Part shown: in pieces, positions 11,648-20,760 of the stretch | How positions within the stretch are numbered: position 1 is the stretch's first letter | How the letters are laid out: every line of letters starts with the position of its first letter | Assembly (NCBI GenBank): GCA_026929865.2 | Contig: CM049404.1 | Span: 4,627,001 to 4,691,000, forward strand | Length of the DNA stretch: 64,000 nucleotides | Reading direction: 5' to 3' | From: Hyperoplus lanceolatus | Lineage: Eukaryota > Chordata > Actinopteri > Uranoscopiformes > Ammodytidae | Made by a program: the position numbers and the translations under genes | The notes under the pieces: model-generated | Database searches by the model: none | Told to the model about the DNA's origin: nothing | What the model saw: the letters and a program-made list of their open reading frames with translations, nothing else

Positions 11648-11755
11648 CAGCCCTATGAGGTGGTGCAGATATGTGTGCCTCTTACCTTGAAGGGGGATGA
11701 GACAAATGTTTACAGTGTTACCCTGATGGCTTTGGTCTCCACCTCTTCTGACTGA
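1..11755 (+). CDS. cfap74: Cilia- and flagella-associated protein 74, 3' part of gene (11 exons)
   Basis: Joined exons: 1-43, 2754-2863, 2960-3015, 4147-4266, 6473-6628, 6859-6997, 7099-7253, 7585-7717, 8666-8796, 11139-11273, 11651-11755. All junctions are GT-AG and all codon phases agree across introns, giving about 426 residues and a stop at 11753-11755. The protein has repeated ASH/MSP-type Ig-like modules: a strand reading VLSNNGHHVIDFQQVAVGE, then FTVQNISKESLD, HGPFSLVNALR and LVLAFSP; later VVPAEGSIAPGESHNVTV with TFRPDHSS, and SVEPSKGSVEPGQKRTITV with TWTP. This alternation is known for HYDIN/CFAP-type axonemal proteins. The name rests on the ASH architecture plus position directly upstream of gnb1 and nadk in the same orientation, as in human 1p36. 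CFAP74 is a component of the central-pair C1d projection in motile cilia. The 5' part lies outside the window, so the promoter is not visible. Another ASH-domain protein is possible but less likely. Confidence 0.82.
44..2753 (+). other. cfap74 intron holding a LINE remnant
   Basis: Intron between the edge exon and the exon at 2754. Apart from the LINE piece at 1080-2290 I recognise no exon, RNA gene or repeat in it; 44-1000 is A+T-rich sequence without clear features. Confidence 0.6.
1080..2290 (+). mobile_element. Internally deleted L2/CR1-type LINE fragment
   Basis: The frame at 1080-1589 contains LSIIHFNSRSLYTNFSHIKE then YLQQFSNPFNIIAVSETWI, the N-terminal signature of an APE-type LINE endonuclease. 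A partial tandem repeat of the flanking sequence follows (1620-1832 resembles 1199-1245 plus 1488-1590). From about 1930 to 2290 it matches, in opposite orientation, the 3' end of the LINE at 9228-11138, including the segment ending in attgtccggaagaataata and a final AAATA/AATA tail. The reverse transcriptase is absent, so the copy is dead. The upstream limit is uncertain. Confidence 0.75.
2754..2863 (+). CDS. cfap74: cfap74 exon
   Basis: Acceptor ctccacag, donor GTGAGT at 2864. It encodes NTLYLKLKCPAVQPP, then LVVLSNNGHHVIDFQQVAV, the first strands of an ASH domain. It ends with one base of a split Gly codon completed at 2960. Confidence 0.85.
2960..3015 (+). CDS. cfap74: cfap74 exon
   Basis: Acceptor tgtctccag. 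It encodes GEKVIKRFTVQNISKESLD, the typical ASH strand pair. The donor GTATCC at 3016 is weak; a better in-frame donor GTAAAT lies at 3040 and would add eight hydrophobic residues. The shorter form joins the ASH fold sensibly to LRSSVLDLHGPF in the next exon. Confidence 0.8.
3902..4090 (+). mobile_element. tRNA-derived SINE with target duplication
   Basis: The head is tRNA-like: a box A match TAGCTCAGTTGG and a box B match GGTTCGATTCC. A body reading tctctgcatgtcgctctcc and an A-rich tail follow. A 12-bp direct repeat AAAGAATAAAAG flanks it (3890-3901 and 4091-4102), marking retrotransposition. It sits in a cfap74 intron. A second, degenerate copy of the family is at about 35168-35320. It is not a functional tRNA: the anticodon arm is distorted by a run of C. 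Confidence 0.85.
4147..4266 (+). CDS. cfap74: cfap74 exon
   Basis: Acceptor after gactgtttccaag, donor GTGAGT at 4267, phase 0 on both sides, 40 codons. It encodes LRSSVLDLHGPFSLVNALR then CIGPGGKHTLVLAFSPTLE and KK, the second half of an ASH domain. The tRNA-derived SINE at 3902-4090 ends about 55 bases upstream of the acceptor. Confidence 0.88.
4668..6359. repeat. 11-bp minisatellite with two interleaved unit types
   Basis: About 154 tandem 11-bp units inside a cfap74 intron. Two unit types, ACTGTGACCAC and ACTGTGAGCCC, are mixed in varied order, with rare variants (ACTATGA, GACTAC, ACCATA) and two small deletions near 5083 and 5108. Rare variants recur at 5308, 5528, 6012 and 6243, all separated by multiples of 11, showing a higher-order duplication. 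The minus strand lacks stops in all three frames because the unit is stop-free and 11 is not divisible by 3; the resulting frames of up to 308 codons are artefacts. Confidence 0.97.
6473..6628 (+). CDS. cfap74: cfap74 exon
   Basis: Acceptor acttttcactag, donor GTCAGT at 6629, 52 codons, phase 0. It encodes CRESLEVRSQKMTLEMTLCG then QGVVPAVTSSHPGGLLDFGY, the start of the next Ig-like repeat (the LLDFGYV strand is typical of ASH domains). The minisatellite ends about 110 bases upstream. Confidence 0.88.
6859..6997 (+). CDS. cfap74: cfap74 exon
   Basis: Acceptor gtttttag, donor GTAACT at 6998, 46 codons plus one base. It encodes LENSSAVAVGFRVLLASLSP and then SRPQGGADMVASLLGDYTAS. It continues the ASH repeat opened in the preceding exon. 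Confidence 0.86.
7099..7253 (+). CDS. cfap74: cfap74 exon
   Basis: Acceptor ccttgtacag, donor GTAAGC at 7254. The two leading bases complete a Gly codon, followed by 51 codons containing FSVVPAEGSIAPGESHNVTV, then TFRPDHSSVNYSDKLTIELM. The pattern of proline/glycine turn, NVTVTF and RPD is the canonical end of an MSP/ASH domain. Confidence 0.9.
7264..7398. mobile_element. Half copy of an AAAGGTkGAGTC-type miniature element
   Basis: It shares the segment ctagcaacatgcctgtttgc and the end around gagcattctccagaatcactgactccac with the copies at 46722, 50053 and 60359. Only the right half is present. It begins within about 10 bases of the cfap74 donor at 7254. Confidence 0.6.
7585..7717 (+). CDS. 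cfap74: cfap74 exon
   Basis: Acceptor tttctgtctctcag, donor GTAGCA at 7718, 44 codons plus one base. It encodes TQVCVMDVKGAASSCNMYLY then GGDLLTVPIESLLPPPIISQ. The YLYGGD edge strand followed by a proline-rich linker suggests the boundary between two Ig-like repeats. Confidence 0.86.
8666..8796 (+). CDS. cfap74: cfap74 exon (acceptor 8666 or 8672)
   Basis: It encodes EVREKPSIPVLVTLRSSYSS then GASTAAVRELQVGCICSTQT and KK; donor GTAATG at 8797. Two AG acceptors six bases apart (gtcag, then actcag) keep the frame, so two residues (D-S) may or may not be included. The polypyrimidine tract is poor. Confidence 0.82.
8815..9010. repeat. Interspersed repeat tail with AT microsatellite
   Basis: An ataataataacttt start, a pure AT run at about 8831-8868, then tatagagcctttcaagggag, a tail sequence common to many dispersed fish repeats. 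The family was not identified. It starts about 20 bases after the cfap74 donor at 8797. Confidence 0.5.
9228..11138 (-). mobile_element. 5'-truncated L2/CR1-type LINE with open reverse transcriptase
   Basis: On the minus strand a stop-free frame runs from the LINE edge to 10025. It has the reverse transcriptase motifs in order: NYRPVSLL, FGFRKNHST, FLDLKKAFDTINHDIL, GVPQGSILGP, LLYINDI, LFADDTNIF (catalytic FADD) and a thumb/C-terminal part ending AFQTVYK. The 3' UTR follows to the TTTA tail at 9231-9262; AT/CA microsatellites at 9447-9560 interrupt it. The endonuclease half is missing. It belongs to the same family as the piece at 1080-2290. The apparent N-terminal part of the frame beyond 11138 is antisense of a cfap74 exon, not LINE. 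Confidence 0.88.
11139..11273 (+). CDS. cfap74: cfap74 exon abutting an antisense LINE
   Basis: 45 codons, phase 0, donor GTGAGG at 11274. It encodes SGEFNWENVASLQAMGFSVE then PSKGSVEPGQKRTITVTWTP, a new ASH repeat. The acceptor tcatcccaccag lies at or inside the 5'-truncated end of the minus-strand LINE that fills the intron. Confidence 0.86.
11579..11645. repeat. TG microsatellite at the last cfap74 acceptor
   Basis: A pure (TG)33 run ending five bases before the AG at 11649-11650; it replaces most of the polypyrimidine tract. Confidence 0.97.
11651..11755 (+). CDS. cfap74: cfap74 terminal coding exon
   Basis: Acceptor tgtttcag directly after a long TG tract. 34 codons read PYEVVQICVPLTLKGDETNV then YSVTLMALVSTSSD and a TGA stop at 11753-11755. 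The strand pattern closes the final ASH repeat. A poly(A) signal follows at 11856. Confidence 0.9.
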   Translation, partial: PYEVVQICVPLTLKGDETNVYSVTLMALVSTSSD

Positions 11756-11855
11756 CCTACAGTAAACAGCAACCCGGATGGGAGAGGTGCTCAGCCACAC
11801 AGTCACACAATACAAAGACACGTGTGACATACTGTACATTTATGTGGCCAATCTT

Positions 11856-11861
11856 AATAAA
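11856..11861 (+). terminator. cfap74 poly(A) signal
   Basis: Canonical AATAAA 100 bases after the cfap74 stop, implying a short 3' UTR ending near 11880. Confidence 0.7.
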
Positions 11862-12129
11862 TATATTTATTATTTAGGACAATTAATGAAGTTTCATTTT
11901 TTTACCATTATATTCTACTACTTAAATACTCTGACTTTTCTAAAGTTGTATCTAACAGTATTTTACATTTGCTTTGTCTCTCAAATATACATGGAATGCT
12001 AATCTCCTCACAGTAGGCTCAAAATCTCAAAGAAAGCAACATTTCGTTATATGCTTTCAACCATAAATGCATTTTTAAATTAAATGCATCTTTACAACGA
12101 TATATTTCATTGATTGAATAATCCATATA

Positions 12130-12783
12130 CAGTGCTGATTGAAAGTATGTGAACCCCTTGAGCCTTTTGGAATTGTATTGAGTTTAACAATTATTCATTC
12201 ATTTTTATGAATACCAGTATTTTTTATATGAAATAACAGATGTTTGTTTATCAATTCCAAATTTTTCTTTTCCGGAAATCAATTGTTAAAAATAATAAAA
12301 CAAATTATTTGCCAACTTTTGTATGTGCAAAAGTTTGTGAACCCTGAGCTGCATTGCTTAAATCGATCAGGTAAACACAATCAGGTGGGCCAAATTGAGT
12401 GATGAAATAGACCAATGTAATCTCCAATGGGAGATCTATAGGGAAGAAATTGAGCGGCACAAAATAAAACAGATAAAACCAGGTCAGTCTGGGCCCACCA
12501 AAGTGAACCCATACAGGTCAGACATGCCAAGAGTAAAGGAAATCTCAGAGGATCTCAGGAAGAGAGTTGTGATGATGCACATTTATCTGGGAAAAGCTAT
12601 ACATTTATTTCAAAAAAGTTTGAGCTCCATCGGTCCACCGTGAGGCAAATCATCTGCAAATGGAGAGCTTTAAGACTGACTGAACATCTGCCTACAAGTG
12701 GACTTCCTTCAAAATCCACAAGCGCTGCAATAAAAGTGATTTTTCAAGTGAAAGCCAACCCAAACATTACATCTAGTGATGTG
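12130..12783 (+). repeat. Left arm of Tc1 foldback
   Basis: Inverted against 13080-13759. It holds the Tc1 terminal repeat, a leader, and frame-shifted remains of the transposase DNA-binding region (the block at 12523-12570 and further helix-turn-helix remnants). Confidence 0.8.
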
Positions 12784-13079
12784 TAGACCATTTGCCACCA
12801 CCATTCTTCACTTGGGAGAAGGTTCTCTTGGTGGTAGGCAGAGATGCGTTTCCGCATGTCGGTTTGGGTTACGACCAAACAGCTCGATGTTGGACTAATC
12901 TTTCCACAGAATAGGACTTCAGGTATCTACAGGTGCTCTCTGGCAAAGTTGTGACAAGCTGTTTTGTTCTTTTTTGAGAGCAGCAGCTTCTTCAGCAATC
13001 CTCCCATGAAAGCCATGTTGACTGAGTTTTCTTCTTATTGTGGAACCATGCACATCTGTCCCAGATGTTGCAAGAGAGG

Positions 13080-13759
13080 TCTGCAAATCACTAGATGTAA
13101 TGTTTGGCTTGGCTTTCAACTGAAAAATCACTTTTCTTTTGGCACTTGTGAATATTTTTGAAGGAAGTCCACTTCTAGGCAGATGTTCAGTCACTCTTAG
13201 AGCTCCCCATTTGTAGATAATTTGGCTAATAGTGAACTGATGGAACTCAAACTTTTTTAGATTAATTTATAGTTGTCCCCAGACAACAAATGTGCAACAC
13301 AACTCGCTTTCTGAGATCCTCTGAGATTTCCTTATCTTTTAGCATGTCTGACCTGTATGGGTTCACTTTGGTGAGCCTAAACTGACCTGGTTTGATCTCT
13401 GTTTCATCTAGTGCCGCCCAATTTCTTCCCTAAAGATCTCTCATTACATTGGTCCATTTCATCACTCAATTTGGCCCATCTGATTGTGTTTACCTGATCG
13501 ATTTAAGCAATGCAGTTCAGGGTTAGAAGAAAGTCTAAAAAGTCTAAAGGGTTCACAAACTTTTGCACATACAAAAGTTTGCAAATAATTAGTATTATTT
13601 GTTTTAACAAATGATTTCCGGAAAATAAAAATGTGGAATTGATAAACATCTGTTGTTTTATATAAAAAGTACTGGTATTGATAAAAATTAATCAATAATG
13701 GTTAAAGTCAATACAATTCCAAAAGGCTCAAGGGGTTCACATACTTTCAATCAGCACTG
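13080..13759 (-). repeat. Right arm of Tc1 foldback
   Basis: Inverted against 12130-12783. It belongs to the longer minus-strand transposase remnant, whose readable part at 12919-13194 encodes a HTH-like block with ITSSDLQTSLATSGTDVHGS. Confidence 0.8.
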
Positions 13760-13761
13760 TA

Positions 13762-16700
13762 TGTTTAGTATTGTCACCTACCATGACCCTTTTTTAAGAC
13801 AAAACTTTAAAGGTTTTGATTCCAAGTAGAGTAAGTGCAACAACAAGTCCATATTGTAAAGCTGGCTGGACAGTGTACGTTTTGATAGTTTGGCGCTACA
13901 TAGTTTTTCACTACTAACAAATAATTATGATTAAAGCAAGAGTTGATACATCTGACTGTAGAACCTGATTCCACCAGCAGGGGTAGTGTGCAATGCATCT
14001 AGAAGCAGCTGTGTTATATCATGATTAAGGGTGTGTCAGCTGATGAGAGCCAGCAAATGTATACAGTACATAGTGCAGCACTGCTGGTACTGTACCCATG
14101 AAGTGAAAGGAGGCAGAGTTCACACAGAGGCTAAACAAGGTATAAAACATGACCAGGAACGACCAAAGATTAATTTAGATAAATTATGGAAAACCGTGGT
14201 TTGGTGTAAAAGCAATTTGAATGAAATGATAGCCTATTTACAAGGCTTAGACTATTTATTGATATACTATATTAGTTTGTATAGCTTTAACTTTAGGCTT
14301 TCTTGCTGTGACAGCTACAGTAGCAGCATAAATAACAGTCGTAGTAATCTTAGTTGTAGGCTGATGATGGTGATGATTCTTTTTTTCTATTAGCTTAATA
14401 TTAGCTATGGCTGCTTTGATCCAAACCTGTAGTCTCTATGACACCTTTCAAAAAGCCTCACTTGATTGGTTTAATTCTGGTACATTGGATATCCACCATT
14501 AGCATGTGCCTCCTGTATAGCACTGTTAAATTTAGATTGTCAGATATCCTATTTACATGTGTATTTAAGGCTTGAATGTTATAATCCATTTTCCATTATA
14601 ATCAAAATAAAAAAATTAAGTTATTTGTGTGCAACCCCGGGTAGCTAAGAAGCATTTAGTTTATCAAAGAACATTTAAAATGTCCATGGAAGTAGGTGGA
14701 TAAGCAGCAGCATTGACAGAGTTTACTGACACTACACTTATATCATCCGGTGGACAAAACTGATTTAGGAACCATTTTAAATGAAAGAAGGCATGCATTG
14801 AGTATGTTAAACAATTCAAAATGTTGGCAAAAAACGTTGGATATTGGACTTTTATGGATTGTGTATGAAAAAAAAGCTATATAATTTGACTTCATGGTGC
14901 AATGAAAACATATCACAGTACTGACACCAGCACGAAAGGACAATCTTTCTCATTGAGATTAATCACATCGTTATACGGTCACATTAAAACTGTTCAATTC
15001 TCCCATGGAGGAGCACTCCAGCTCTATGTGAAGGCCATGAGTATGTGAACAGCAGATGTCAGTAATGCCACTGTGTGGACCAATAGGATGTGACCTCTCA
15101 GAGATACATGCTGTAAGCATTTATCAGAGATTGTAGGAGATTATGCTCAAGCAGATTACTGTACCCCAACCTGCCTATAAAAAGCAAGGTCATTATGAGC
15201 TTAGCCTCGTGTAATGTCACTCGCTTTATGAAATGCGCGAGATCATATTAAGCAATATTTGTTATGCCAGTTTGCCTGTTTTTCTAAGCTGATTTCTCTG
15301 CTGATCTCTCGCTAATACTGTGAGATAGGGCTATTTACGGTCCCTGCTGATGGGAGGTGTATGTGCGCGCGTGTGTGTCGCTGTCTTCCTCTGAATACGA
15401 GCCATTGATTTAGTGAATATAACTTTAGAAAATAATGCAGGAGAGTACAAATGCTCATAAAACTTAGACAATGTTAAGTATTCTATTTACGTATCATAGC
15501 ATGTGATGTTAACTCGGTTCTAGCAAATAATTAACTAATAATAATTACTTTTATCTGCTGTTCCTCCATTTGTCATACTTTGACTACTTCTTATTGATCA
15601 CGACTTAATCAGAGCGTACATCAACAAAATAAGGACACAGAGGTGTGGATTTTTCTCATTGCTTTCTCTTCATCAAAAGACTGAATGCAGACAATAAGCC
15701 TTCTCCCCTGGGTGCTCTGCTAAAGGAGCTTCACAACAAATGTATGCAGACGGGCAGGGAGTGTATCCAGGGGCAACTAAATCTCCCAAGCATTAACTGT
15801 TACCTGGGCACATGAGTCCCGGTGGAAACCCCCACCCAGGAAATTGACTCAAACACACACACACCCAAACACTGTGAGCTGTGTTTTCATCCAAACCTGT
15901 CTGTCTACCACTGTTTCTTTTTTCCCTTTTTTAAATTACAGGCAGTAAATAAAATGAAAGCTAAATTAGGCGACTCTAATCCATGATAAGATAACCTACC
16001 ACTTATATCAACTATTTCCTTAATGTATGCCCAAAAATGTGACCAAATTAGGTTTGGTGGGTTACTCTCAAACACACATGCATGTGTGCACACTTCCCTC
16101 CACACAATACAGTTACTATGGAGAAGGTACCTCTTGTTCATTTTCAGTTATAGAACTGACCATGCCATAGCAGAAGGTTGTTCATACAGCATCATTGGCT
16201 AGGGATGAGGTCAACAGACAGAACTGTCAGGGAAGCGCACACACACACACACACCACAACTGGGTGGACATTCAAATAACAGAAACAGAGTATATAGCCT
16301 ACTGTATTGGTGGATGCTGGTTAATGCCACATGCTATATCAGGGTGGAGTCATGAGTTACTCACTTTACATTTCTCCCTAATAACTGCATTGTAATGATT
16401 GTGTTTGTATGCAATCATATAGGCATACATTGATTTGTTCAATGCAACATGACACATGGTGGTTGTGTGAGTGCGAGCGAAGAGACAACAGCAAAACATC
16501 TCTAAATGCATGGGGCTACAGTAGACAGAACAGCGTTCTTCATCTGAACCATAGCTGATGATGCTTTGTCATCCCCCACTGGGCCCAGCCCATACACACT
16601 CTGTTGTCCCGCAGGACTGCAAAGTGTTCCATGTCTCCAAGAAACGCTTTAACCCACTGAGCATTAAGCCCTCCTCTGAGCACTCTACCTAGAGTACTGG

Positions 16701-17700
16701 TGGTAATAACCATCAAATCATTTCTACAGAAGAGATGGTCCGCCGATCGGCACAAGAAGTAAATCCTCACTTATATTCCTTAGTTTGAACTACAGCACAC
16801 AGACATGAGTTTATAAAAATATGGCAAAGTTAATATCTAAAGAATATCATCTGTCAAAAAAAACTGCATACGCCAGCTTATAGTGATTATATTTTGGGGA
16901 CAGTGGGCGTGACTCATAATCATAGTTACACATGACAAAGTAGTGAACATTTACTTTAAGAGAATAGGCCTGCTAGTGGATCAGTGTTGGCGTATTGTAC
17001 AAATACATACGAGTACAAATGTGGACATGAATCAACTATGAGGGAAAATGGTCCTGCATTTGAAGAAATCTTCATCCTGAAGAAATGTCAGACAGGTTAA
17101 TTTCTATTTAATTTAATTTGACATTCTTCATAGTAAAACTACAATATCAAATGTAGACTCTAGAATGTATGATATTCAATGTAGGCCTACATGTTGTGTT
17201 TTGGATTCAGCCATGAACGCTGGCAGGGAAGTAGCCTATGTGCACTTGTGTGACTGTAGCACCCTCTGTTTTGGTTTGCAAATTAGACAGTATTATTGAC
17301 TGGAAGAGGCGGTTGTAGTAGCCTACTGTCACGAAAAGTCATATTTACCCTGACATTGTTGGCCTATTATAGCCTACCAAAGCTCGGGCTCTCATAGAAC
17401 ATTTATTTGGGATTAGCCTAGCTGAGAGGATATAGGCCTTTATAGGAGATAATATTGGTAAACCATGAGTAGACTATATAATAGTCACTCCTAATTATTT
17501 GCATTTGTTATTCCTGATAAATGATAGTCTAGAAAGTATCCTCAAGAACCTGTAGTTGTGTAGGCCACAATTTCAGTGCAACTTTTAAAGGCTGGTGTGT
17601 GTAGAAAGTCAGTTGTTCTAACCTACTTTGGCATGCCACTTTCGTATTCCCGGGTCATATGTGATTTAAACTCCACAAATGAACAACGTTTTGGAATAAA
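13762..17700. other. Intergenic region between cfap74 and gnb1
   Basis: No gene recognised apart from a possible orphan terminal exon at 16615-16692. A+T-rich, with a small CA run near 16238. Motifs of the type tagcctac/gtaggcc recur from about 17160 onward. Confidence 0.5.
16615..16692 (+). CDS. Possible orphan terminal exon, product unknown
   Basis: A good acceptor (cacactctgttgtcccgcag) is followed by 25 codons, DCKVFHVSKKRFNPLSIKPS then SEHST, and a TAG stop at 16690-16692. It is G+C-richer than the surroundings. In mammals, from memory, small genes such as TMEM52 and CALML6 lie in this interval, but I cannot match this peptide to them. No partner exon was found upstream, and an open stretch this short can arise by chance. 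Confidence 0.2.
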   Translation, partial: DCKVFHVSKKRFNPLSIKPSSEHST

Positions 17701-17749
17701 AACGCTGTTTTATGATGGGTAAATGTTATTTTGCTGTAAAAATGGCAGT

Positions 17750-18229
17750 ATTTCCTGATCTGTTGAAGTGGTCTGGTAGCCGACCCTTCGCCGTCGCCGT
17801 ACGTTGTGACGCTGCCGTAACGTGGGGTTTCCCAGACCTGAGTGCAGGGTTACCGCGCCCATCTCTGCTGTTTGATGGCCGGAGGAAGAAGCGACTGAGA
17901 TCCTGGCGTGAAGGAAGAAAAAAGAGGGACGACGACGGTGGGAAAGACAAGAAGGGATTTTTTGCTCTCAGTTGGAATTTGCGTTGAAACAGGAGAACGT
18001 TCAAACTGGACTTTTGACACGTCTATCCGAGTGAACACCGCCTTGTCTCTGCGCCTCTGTGCCAGTGTGTCTCCCCCCTCGGCGGGTCAAAAACTGGGTT
18101 CGGGGAGTGCCGCTCCTCGGTAGCTAAAAACTAGCTCAATCTGAACGCCTGGGCGGAGAGAGGAGATACAAGATTTTGCTGTTTCCAGTCAATGTGATAC
18201 AAACAACGGATACCTTCGACTGAACGCAG
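17750..18229 (+). promoter_or_regulatory. gnb1: gnb1 CpG-rich promoter region and non-coding exon 1
   Basis: A local CpG-rich patch (cgccgtcgccgtacg, gggacgacgacgg, ccgcctt) without a TATA box is followed by a strong donor: gaacgcag then GTAAGG at 18230. The next exon (44329) begins 46 bases before the gnb1 start codon, so this is the most plausible 5'-UTR exon. The transcription start is not defined by the sequence. Several short upstream ATGs may lie within the transcript. Confidence 0.6.
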
Positions 18230-19549
18230 GTAAGGTTTTTCATTGCTAGTAAAAATTGCGCTCCAGGAAATGCATTTAGTGTCCGTGCAGTTGGCTAAGC
18301 CTGCCGAGGAGGGAAGATGTACGAAAGGGGTTAAACTCGGTTGAGTGGCTTCTCCGTTAGACTTGGCTGCCGCTAGCCCCGCTGCTAGCAAGTCTATCGC
18401 TGCCAACAGTGAATAGGGGGGTCACTGTTGGTAAAACTTAGCCCACTGCTATAACTCAGGTGTCATTTGAAGTGGAGAACATTTAACTGCTTTTGCATTT
18501 AAGGATTATTTCTGGAAAGCTGGTAATGAATGACCAGTGTATATCGGAAGGTTAGTTGGTGACAGCTCGGTAGCTTAGCCAGCACCCCTCTCCAACGTCC
18601 GGGTATCTTTCTCCCCCTCTCACGAAATAAGCAATGTAGGTTAAACAGTATCAGCTTTGCTTTAGCAGCCAATTTGCTCGAGCAATATTTCAATTTCGGG
18701 ATCAATGAGACTTAACATCCATTGACCCCAATCCTCGCTAACATTTCGTCCCATATTTTCCCCACATCTTTGCTCTACAGATAGCTAACGTTAGTAATCA
18801 CCTGGTAAGCTAATTAGTCGCCCATTTGCTACTCTATCCGTTTATTGTTGACTAACCGTACACGAGCAGTTTCAGGTGATGAATACATTGTTGCAACTTC
18901 GTGTACTTGAGTAACTCAGACAAACGCGAGCAGACTTTGGATTTACTCTCACTCATGTAGAAAATATTATAAAGCTTCGCGCAATTGATAGCGAAGTGAA
19001 TCTAAAAATGGCTACTTCACTAACAGAATCACCCCCCTCCCCACACTATTCCGTAGCCAGTCCATACAAGTTAGCCAGCAGTGGCCACAGCCTACGTTCA
19101 CAGCTCGGTATGGATGATAGCCTATGGGTGTGTGTGTATCAGAACCAGGTTAAATTCCAAGTAGGCCTATATCTAAACACAGCAGCCAGAACAATTTCCC
19201 TGTATCCTCTCTGAATATGAACGTTGTTGTTGTTGAATGAAGCTTTCAATTAAAACGATTGCATTGAAACATTAATACTGGCATTGCTAGAATTATTGAC
19301 GTAATACCGAATTGCTCAACAATCATGGACTAGCTTAGTTTAAACGGGCTCGCGAACTAAAAGCGTTGTATTCAGTGAATCGAAAGCAAGCTATTATGGC
19401 TCGCTGTAGCCTATGTCAGTTTTGTTAATATTCCCACGTTTAGTCTGCACAGTCGGCCATTAATCCATCCACTTAAAGTACCATGACATTTTTTTTTATA
19501 TAAGGGCGATTCTTCCCTACCATGAATAGCCTACAATTAGCCTACAGAA

Positions 19550-19585
19550 ATGTAGCCTACATCTAAATGTAAATGTAGGCTACAT
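19550..19585. repeat. Small perfect inverted repeat
   Basis: 13-base arms ATGTAGCCTACAT and its exact inverse at 19573-19585, with a 10-base loop. It lies in a stretch rich in the same tagcctac word. Confidence 0.85.
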
Positions 19586-20599
19586 CCTACTGCCAACTGG
19601 TAGGCTAACAAACGAAAGCTCGCATGGAGAAAATGGCAATAAGGGCTGACTGTGGAGCTGATGGTGCCAATAGCCATTTTAGTTGTACGTGTGCTTAACC
19701 AGCGTTAGTTAACGATCAGACAGGTCGGCCTTATTAGACGACTTCGTTTAATGATGTGAAAACGAGATTGTCTAATTGGATTTCCACAATCTGTTTATTT
19801 GGATCCCGGGTCTGTTGCAGAGCAAAGCTGTTAGCAGCTACAGTAACCATGCCCCGCCGGGCCGCCCTGCTCCACACTGTAGTCCCCTTTAGCCACAGCC
19901 TACTAAGCATCAAATCCTTGTCAGCAAAGCACCAGAAGTTGTTAGAGAAGGGGATAGGCGATCGGAGATTTGTATTAAGTGGTAAAAATGTCGAAAGATG
20001 TTATAGAGAGCGACTAACGTGCTGTGGCAGGAAGCAGAGCTGAGCACCCGGGCAAGATATGTAGCCTGCCGCTTAGACCAAGTTATCGACAAGCAGTGTC
20101 AAGATATTGTAATCGAAAGAATCCATGGCTGAAGAATAGCCATTTTTGTCGTTGTTTTGTACATTTTCGGCGTTTCTTAAAAGAGCTATTTGTATTTGCT
20201 GGTTGACAAAGATGAATTCATTTCGCTAGTGTGCCCCCTCCCTCCGCCTCCTCGAATGAATGGGTTCCTGTATTCAGGGCCCAAGCAGCTGCAATGAACA
20301 AGATGGCGTTCAAAGCCTTTTTCATCACCGCTTTTTCTCAGACTGAGAGAGACAGCTGCCGAGCATCGGATGAGTTCAGGCTTGGCAGACTAGATTTATT
20401 TGATTTAGCCTTCTTAAAAATTTACAGAATATATTTGTGAGTAAAATGGATGGGGTTCCTGCTAAAATGAATCCGATATGTGCACCTCAACATGGTGGGG
20501 ATAAGGGTGTTGTACATCTATACTGTGAAGCTGAATACCAGGGAACATGGCAGCTATGATCAATTATTGTCTGATTTATAAGAATTAAAAAATAAGTTC

Positions 20600-20760
20600 T
20601 AGCCTACATTTTTATTTTTTTATTTATCCTTTATTTTACCAGGTTAGTCTCATTGAGATTAAAATCTCTTTTTCAAGAGAGACCTGGCCAAGATGGACAG
20701 CAGAACACAGTTACACATAAAACACAATACAAAATACAAGTTCGATATTAAATACAGTTG
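20600..20760. repeat. Dispersed fish repeat with a gtctcattgagattaaaa core
   Basis: A stretch beginning tttatcctttattttaccag, then gtctcattgagattaaaatc and caagagagacctggccaag. I know this block as a common dispersed repeat in teleost DNA; the class (probably a LINE 3' end) is not certain. Confidence 0.5.

Larger units (their letters stand above)
12130..13759. mobile_element. Tc1-type transposon rearranged into a long foldback
   Basis: The ends CAGTGCTGATTGAAAGTATG and its inverse are flanked by TA on both sides. Arms of about 650-680 bp (12130-12783 and 13080-13759) are imperfect inverted copies. Both contain the Tc1 transposase N-terminus: the plus arm has MPRVKEISEDLRKRVV, and the minus arm has the same block, then LPRSGLPSKIFTSAKRK and STIRRKLSQHGFHGR. 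The minus-strand copy continues through the centre to a decayed catalytic block, KD-stop-SNIELFG, where the first catalytic Asp is followed by a stop. The C-terminal half is absent. No functional transposase, but the terminal repeats are intact. Confidence 0.88.

Noticed and set aside
11495-11839. Frames running through the TG tract with poly-Val/Cys or poly-His/Thr
   Set aside because: Microsatellite translation; only the part after 11650 on the plus strand is real cfap74 coding sequence.
17712-18123. Overlapping frames on both strands in the gnb1 promoter region
   Set aside because: GC-rich first exon and promoter sequence; frames overlap each other and cross the expected untranslated exon.
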